In this document: piece after piece, positions 13,648-16,877 of the stretch
How the letters are laid out: every line of letters starts with the position of its first letter
Position numbering within the stretch: position 1 is the first letter of the stretch
Assembly: GCA_937892405.1 (NCBI GenBank)
Contig: CALAFS010000101.1
Location: forward strand, 1 to 16,877
DNA length: 16,877 nucleotides
Direction of reading: 5' to 3'
Source: an uncultured Clostridia bacterium
GTDB taxonomy: Bacteria > Bacillota > Clostridia > Oscillospirales > CAG-272
Position numbers and translations under genes: made by a program
The notes under the pieces: model-generated
Databases searched by the model: none
What the model was told of the DNA's origin: nothing
What the model saw: the letters and a program-made list of their open reading frames with translations, nothing else

Positions 13648-14601
13648 TTATACGATGCCCGCCGGTTCCCTGATAAAACAGCGGAGCAGATGATGCACAT
13701 CGTCGTTTTTCGGCACGGCGCTGTTTTTCGTTCCGATGGCGAGTGCCGCAAGGTGCGTGCCGATCGCCGCGCTTTCGGTCAGCGTGATACGATGGTTCCG
13801 CCCCATCACCACCCCGGAGAGGAAAGCGTCGCCCGCGCCGCTCGTGTCCACGACCCGCACCTCTTCCGCCGGCACGATGCCGTAGACGCCGGTGCGACGG
13901 TCATAGGTCACCGATCCCCGCGCTCCGAGCGTTACAATGACGGAAGGCAGGTCCGTATGGCGAATCCCCTGTAAGAAGGATACCATCTCCTCGGGTGAGT
14001 TCTTCCTCAGATCGGCTGAGAACAGCTTGCCGAACTCCACCGCGTTGCATATGATACATTCGGTGCGGAAGAGAAGATCGGGGCGCCGCTCGATCACGGA
14101 AAGGTTGCCGACGATGGCATAGACCGGCACGCCGTGCCGTTCCGCCGCCGCGATGACCCGCTCGGCGATCTCCTCGCCGAGGTCGATTTCGAGGATCACG
14201 CTCTCCGCCTCTTCCATCAGCCTGTCCGCCGCTTCGTCGATCAGAGAGAGCAGGGGCTCCGTGTCGGGCATCATGGAGATCTGCCCTGCGGCGTCTCCCG
14301 CCTCGTTCAGCACCACCATCCACATGCCGATGCCCCCTTCGGGCACTTCTTTGATGTACCGCGTGTCCACGCCCATCCCGCGGAGGTGCTCGGTCACCGA
14401 CACGCCGAACGCCGAGCGGTCGGTAAGACTGACGAAGCGCACGGGCAGATCACACGCCGCGAAGTTTTCCGCAATGTTGCGCGCGACGCCGCCCTCTACC
14501 GTTTCGATTTTTCCGAGGTTGCGTCCGTCGGGCACATACTTTCCCTTCGGGTATCCCTTGACATCCACGAAGGAAACACCGATCACCGTCGTATATTTCA
14601 T
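13648..14601 (-). CDS. PfkB-family sugar kinase, pseudouridine-kinase-like
   Basis: A 317-residue ribokinase/PfkB-family protein that transfers phosphate from ATP to a sugar or nucleoside. The N-terminal motif GGVARNIAENF (37-47), following NLGKIETVE, resembles the 'GKI...GGV.RNIA.N' pattern of pseudouridine kinase PsuK. The C-terminal signature DTSGAGDAF (252-260) provides the anion hole and the catalytic base Asp258. CNAVEF near residues 185-190 matches the usual N-x-x-E region. I chose ATG 14601 (MKYTTVIGVSF), with GGGAG at 14608-14612 upstream; an in-frame ATG at 14631 would add 10 atypical residues. No pseudouridine-5'-phosphate glycosidase (psuG) is nearby, so the substrate is uncertain. 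The gene heads a minus-strand run with the methyltransferase-fold gene and copA, probably from the promoter at 14848-14876. That leaves an unusually long leader of about 240 nt filled with repeat DNA. Confidence 0.87.
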   Translation of the reverse strand: MKYTTVIGVSFVDVKGYPKGKYVPDGRNLGKIETVEGGVARNIAENFAACDLPVRFVSLTDRSAFGVSVTEHLRGMGVDTRYIKEVPEGGIGMWMVVLNEAGDAAGQISMMPDTEPLLSLIDEAADRLMEEAESVILEIDLGEEIAERVIAAAERHGVPVYAIVGNLSVIERRPDLLFRTECIICNAVEFGKLFSADLRKNSPEEMVSFLQGIRHTDLPSVIVTLGARGSVTYDRRTGVYGIVPAEEVRVVDTSGAGDAFLSGVVMGRNHRITLTESAAIGTHLAALAIGTKNSAVPKNDDVHHLLRCFIREPAGIV

Positions 14602-14634
14602 AAGAGTCTCCCATCCGCCGCAAAACGGCAAAAA

Positions 14635-14773
14635 GTTAACGATGCAGAAGTTAACGAATGCAGAATTAAGAATGAAGAATGCAGAATTTTCTCTCGCCGA
14701 AGGCGAATTTCATCGCGGCACCGAACGGCGAACACGCCATGACTATCGCACACGCCTTTTCAAGGCAATTTCG
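14635..14773. repeat. Second composite copy of the intergenic repeat family
   Basis: Three tandem units ending in GCAGAA occupy 14635-14649, 14650-14665 and 14666-14686; the first two begin with GTTAACGA. They run into TTTTCTCTCGCC-GAA-GGCGA, whose hairpin is 14694-14706, followed by ATTTCA. This is the same module as 1222-1240, with a GAA instead of a GCA loop. Further on, GCACACGCCTT-TTC-AAGGCAATTTCG (14748-14773) is a diverged copy of the GCAAACGC...GGCAATTTCG unit at 987-1140, with its stem restored by different bases (GCCTT/AAGGC versus GCCTC/GAGGC). The stretch 14602-14956 holds no gene, only this repeat and two promoters. Confidence 0.75.
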
Positions 14774-14847
14774 TTTGATTGCACCATATGGTAGACGCCA
14801 AACTTCCGAAGTACTTTCTTCTTTCCGAAAGTATACCTTTTTCATAT

Positions 14848-14876
14848 AGTATAGCGCAACTCTTCGGAAATTTCAA
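14848..14876 (-). promoter_or_regulatory. Probable minus-strand promoter for the kinase-methyltransferase-copA unit
   Basis: On the minus strand, TTGAAA (14876-14871) and TATACT (14853-14848) are exactly 17 bp apart. Transcription would begin near 14841 and cross the repeat at 14635-14773 before reaching the kinase ATG at 14601. A second TATACT at 14835-14830 lacks a good -35 box. Confidence 0.75.
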
Positions 14877-14903
14877 GATTTTTTCGCGAATTCGGGAAAA
14901 AGA

Positions 14904-14932
14904 TTGCAAAAAAACTTCTCTTGTGATAAAAT
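14904..14932 (+). promoter_or_regulatory. Probable promoter of the DUF896 operon
   Basis: TTGCAA (14904-14909) and TAAAAT (14927-14932) are separated by 17 bp. The predicted start near 14939 gives a leader of only about 18 nt, with GGAGG about 8 nt before the ATG. It faces away from the minus-strand promoter at 14848-14876, so the two form a divergent pair 27 bp apart. Confidence 0.65.
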
Positions 14933-14956
14933 AAAAGAAAAACGGAGGACATTCCG

Positions 14957-15124
14957 ATGGAAAAAGAGAAGATCGACCGTATCAACGAGCTCGGCAGACT
15001 GATGAAGACCCGTGACCTCACCGAGGAAGAAAAACGGGAGCAGGAGCTTCTTCGTGCCGAGTATCTCAGATGGTTCCGCGCCGAGATCCGCGGAGAAAAA
15101 GCAAAAGGAGAGGACAAACAATGA
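14957..15124 (+). CDS. DUF896 family protein (YnzC-like)
   Basis: A 55-residue cytosolic protein. The core KIDRINELGRLMKTRDLTEE (residues 5-24), followed by EEKREQELLRAEYLRWFRAE, matches DUF896: a two-helix hairpin with the conserved 'RINEL', 'LT-EE--EQ--LR-EYL' and 'FR' positions. Members are common in Bacillota and have no firm biochemical role; the B. subtilis relative YnzC is in the SOS-linked yneA operon. This copy ends soon after FRAEIRG, without the longer tail (about 20 residues) of many members. The ATG at 14957 has CGGAGG upstream. The stop codon overlaps the next start in ATGA (15121-15124), so translation is probably coupled. The gene is short but well supported by homology and the ribosome binding site. 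Confidence 0.9.
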   Translation: MEKEKIDRINELGRLMKTRDLTEEEKREQELLRAEYLRWFRAEIRGEKAKGEDKQ

Positions 15125-15603
15125 GACAGTGCGCCGTTTGCAACGCCCCCGTCACCGAGGAGACGCCCGCCATTCTGACGATGGGAGGCTTCGGACATCC
15201 CCGCTACCTCTGCGCCGCCTGTGCCGCGCGCTTTGATACCGTTACCGAGGGCAGAGAACCCGACGCCATCGAGGAGGCGATGAACCGCATCACCGCCGAT
15301 CTCGCCGCTACCGGGACGGAGGACGAGGCGGCATTCGAGACGGTGAAGGAGATTCTCGACACCGCCGCCGTCCGTCTCGCGAAAATCAAAGAGGGCACCT
15401 ACGATTTTTCGGAAGATACCGAAACGGAAGAAGGGGAGCTTGACGAGATTCCCGAAGAGCTTCTCGAGTCGGAGGAAGACCGCGCTCTTGATGAGGCGGA
15501 GGAAGAGAAGAACAAAAAATTCGACAGCGTCCTTAACTGGATCTGGCTCGGCGTCGCGGTTGTCGCCGTCGTCCTCTTCGTCGTCTGGCTTGTCCGCCGA
15601 TGA
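15121..15603 (+). CDS. Zinc-ribbon, acidic, C-terminally anchored membrane protein of unknown function
   Basis: A 160-residue protein. The N-terminus has two Cys-x-x-Cys pairs (Cys4/Cys7 in RQCAVCNAP and Cys31/Cys34 in YLCAACAARF), consistent with one zinc ribbon. The middle (about 35-130) is helical and becomes very acidic (EDTETEEGELDEIPEELLES, then EEDRALDEAEEEKNKK). One hydrophobic helix near residues 138-158 (WIWLGVAVVAVVLFVVWLV) ends in Arg-Arg, so the zinc ribbon should face the cytoplasm. I chose ATG 15121, which overlaps the DUF896 stop and has AAAAGGAG upstream. A GTG at 15070 would add residues translated from inside DUF896. The stop overlaps the next ATG (15600-15603). I recognise no family beyond the zinc-ribbon pattern; a membrane-tethered adaptor or sensor is possible but speculative. 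Confidence 0.82.
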   Translation: MRQCAVCNAPVTEETPAILTMGGFGHPRYLCAACAARFDTVTEGREPDAIEEAMNRITADLAATGTEDEAAFETVKEILDTAAVRLAKIKEGTYDFSEDTETEEGELDEIPEELLESEEDRALDEAEEEKNKKFDSVLNWIWLGVAVVAVVLFVVWLVRR

Positions 15604-16586
15604 AGAACGGAATGTTCGGCTTTGCCGTCGTCGGCACGGGTGGGATCGTCGACCGCTTTCTTGATGCACTCTCCCGCGTCGCGGGAGCCAAAGCCGTCGC
15701 CGTCTTTTCCCGCACCGCCGCGTCGGGCGAGGCGTTCGCCGCGCGTCATGCGGGACTCTCGGTCTATACCGACTATGATCGTATGCTTGCCGATCCCGCC
15801 GTGGACGGCGTCTATATCGCCACGCCGCACTTCTGCCATAAAGAGCAGACCCTTCGCGCTCTCCGCGCAGGGCGCCATGTACTGGTAGAGAAGAGCGCGG
15901 CACTCACCGCCCCCGACTTTGCCGATATGCGGCGCGAAGCGGACGCCGCAGGGCGTACCCTTCTTGAAGCCATGCGCCCCGATTTTGATCCCGCGTATGA
16001 CACCCTTCGCGACGCGCTCTCCCGCATCGGCAGAATCCGCCGCGCCGCTCTTACCTTCTGTCAGTATTCTTCCCGCTATGACGCCTTCCGCTGCGGGGAA
16101 GTGAAGAACGCCTTCGATCCCGCGATTGGGAACAGTGCGCTTCTCGACATCGGCGTCTACCCCTTGCATCTCTGCCTCTCGCTCTTCGGTATGCCGGAGG
16201 CGATACATGCCCGTTCGGTCTATCTCGAAAACGGCTTTGAAGGCGCCGGCGCCCTTCTTTTGTCGTATCAAAAGCAGGGTTTTTCCGCCGACATCTCCTA
16301 TTCCAAGGTGCATAACGCCGTGATCCCGAGCGCGATTGAAGGCGAGGACGGTGCCTTCACGATCGACAAGGTTACCGAGCCGCACGAGATTCTCTTCCTT
16401 CCGCGCGGCGGCGAGCCGATCCGCCTGCCCATATCTTCCGAAGAAAACAACATGCGCTATGAGATCGAAGCGTTCCTCGCCATGACCCGTGGGGAGAGAA
16501 GTGCGTCGCCCTATCTCGATCTGACGGAGAATACTCTCACCCTGATGGACAAAGCCTGCCCGTATCCCGCACCGCACGGTCGCTGA
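15600..16586 (+). CDS. Gfo/Idh/MocA-family NAD(P)-dependent oxidoreductase
   Basis: A 328-residue dehydrogenase. The N-terminal Rossmann domain begins FGFAVVGTGGIVDRFL (Gly12-x-Gly14-Gly15), with VAVFSRT at the end of strand 2 and VDGVYIATPHFCHKEQ at strand 4. The family's catalytic EKP motif reads Glu97-Lys98-Ser99 here (HVLVEKSAAL), with proline replaced. The C-terminal domain has GNSALLDIGVYPLHLCLSLF (about 178-197), where Asp183 and His190 match the usual D-x-G-x-Y-x-x-x-x catalytic region. It is closest in feel to the dihydrodiol-dehydrogenase-like branch that oxidises or reduces sugars and cyclitols; the substrate is unknown. The ATG overlaps the upstream stop in ATGA, completing a three-gene coupled operon. 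A 392-codon antisense frame over it is a shadow. Confidence 0.92.
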   Translation: MKNGMFGFAVVGTGGIVDRFLDALSRVAGAKAVAVFSRTAASGEAFAARHAGLSVYTDYDRMLADPAVDGVYIATPHFCHKEQTLRALRAGRHVLVEKSAALTAPDFADMRREADAAGRTLLEAMRPDFDPAYDTLRDALSRIGRIRRAALTFCQYSSRYDAFRCGEVKNAFDPAIGNSALLDIGVYPLHLCLSLFGMPEAIHARSVYLENGFEGAGALLLSYQKQGFSADISYSKVHNAVIPSAIEGEDGAFTIDKVTEPHEILFLPRGGEPIRLPISSEENNMRYEIEAFLAMTRGERSASPYLDLTENTLTLMDKACPYPAPHGR

Positions 16587-16617
16587 ACCTATTTGTAAGC
16601 GGGCAATCCTTCATATC

Positions 16618-16657
16618 TTTCACGCCCTCCGCATAGATTTGTTCGGGGGGCGTGAAA
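16618..16657 (+). terminator. Long GC-rich hairpin, possible terminator of the DUF896 operon
   Basis: TTTCACGCCC (16618-16627) pairs with GGGCGTGAAA (16648-16657). Pairing extends inward through TCCG/CGGG with one G-T wobble, giving about 14 bp around a 12-nt loop. The 3' flank is GTTTAAGTT rather than a clean T-run, so termination may be weak, or the hairpin may belong to the leader of the next gene. Nothing else is recognisable in the 162-bp gap 16587-16748. Confidence 0.45.
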
Positions 16658-16748
16658 GTTTAAGTTCGATATATAGGTGCGCTTCCGTGTTTCACGCATG
16701 AATTCCCCTCAAAAAAAGCCCCGTTTTATTTACCGCTTGGAGGTTTTC

Positions 16749-16877
16749 ATGACGATTCTTGCGCTTCTTCCGATCCTGATTACCGTCTCGGGCGGCTTCT
16801 TTCTGATAAAGCTTCGCGCCTTTTTTCTTCTCCATCCGGTGAGAACCCTCCGCACGCTTCGCGGTGCTTTTTCGGGC
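16749..16877 (+). CDS. N-terminus of a membrane protein, possibly an alanine/glycine:cation symporter (3' truncated)
   Basis: The ATG at 16749 has TTGGAGG at 16737-16743, 5 nt upstream. The 43 codons to the window end encode a hydrophobic helix (MTILALLPILITVSGGFFLI). It is followed by the amphipathic, Arg-rich stretch KLRAFFLLHPVRTLRTLRGA. This pattern, first helix then a G-x-(F/Y)-x-x-x-x-R-x-FFxxx-P/F-x-x stretch, resembles the start of sodium:alanine symporters (AGCS family). No glycine-riboswitch-like leader is visible. The fragment is short, so another transporter family is possible. Confidence 0.5.
   Translation, partial: MTILALLPILITVSGGFFLIKLRAFFLLHPVRTLRTLRGAFSG

Noticed and set aside
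13600..14601. Assigning psuK to the PfkB-family kinase
   Set aside because: The N-terminal motif resembles PsuK, but no psuG partner is nearby and PfkB substrate specificity is hard to read from motifs, so no gene symbol was given.

Overview
The window looks like a chromosomal segment of a GC-rich, gut-type member of the Bacillota, class Clostridia (an Oscillospirales- or Christensenellales-like lineage). This rests on a DarA-type cyclic-di-AMP receptor and a DUF896 (YnzC-like) protein, both typical of Bacillota. It is also supported by strong GGAGG ribosome binding sites, sigma-A promoters with 17-bp spacers, U-tract terminators, and interspersed hairpin repeats of a kind I associate with uncultured gut Clostridia. 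No phage, plasmid, transposase, CRISPR, tRNA or rRNA gene was seen.

Layout. Bases 1-896 (+): the 3' end of a large, probably surface-exposed protein gene, followed 17 bp later by a 48-codon peptide gene and a strong terminator. Bases 961-1378: no gene, but a dense array of short hairpins built from related repeat units. Bases 1379-2910 (+): asnS (asparaginyl-tRNA synthetase) with its own near-consensus promoter and terminator. Bases 2953-8909 (+): three tandem paralogous heparinase II/III-type genes of about 655 codons, all lacking signal peptides and all keeping the candidate catalytic residues. A bidirectional terminator at 8993-9038 separates them from a convergent minus-strand block.

The minus-strand block, in transcription order from the right, is a PfkB/pseudouridine-kinase-like sugar kinase, a methyltransferase-fold protein and a CopA-type copper-exporting P1B ATPase. 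A second unit with its own consensus promoter follows: a TIM-barrel sugar isomerase/epimerase, then darA. A likely divergent promoter pair near 14850-14930 separates this block from a plus-strand operon. That operon holds three genes joined by 4-base ATGA overlaps: DUF896, a zinc-ribbon/tail-anchored membrane protein, and a Gfo/Idh/MocA dehydrogenase. The window ends in the first 43 codons of a membrane protein, probably an alanine/glycine:cation symporter.

How the genes may fit together. The lyase-like triplet, the isomerase, the kinase and the dehydrogenase could all act on imported uronate, cyclitol or sugar derivatives. No transporter, sulfatase or glycoside hydrolase is present to fix a substrate, so a shared pathway is inference only. 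The observations most worth a second look are the hairpin array at 987-1322, with compensatory changes between units and a rearranged relative at 14635-14773; the 48-residue peptide; the mosaic heparinase triplication; and a shared ACGCGCGCGT palindrome inside the spacers of two unrelated promoters.
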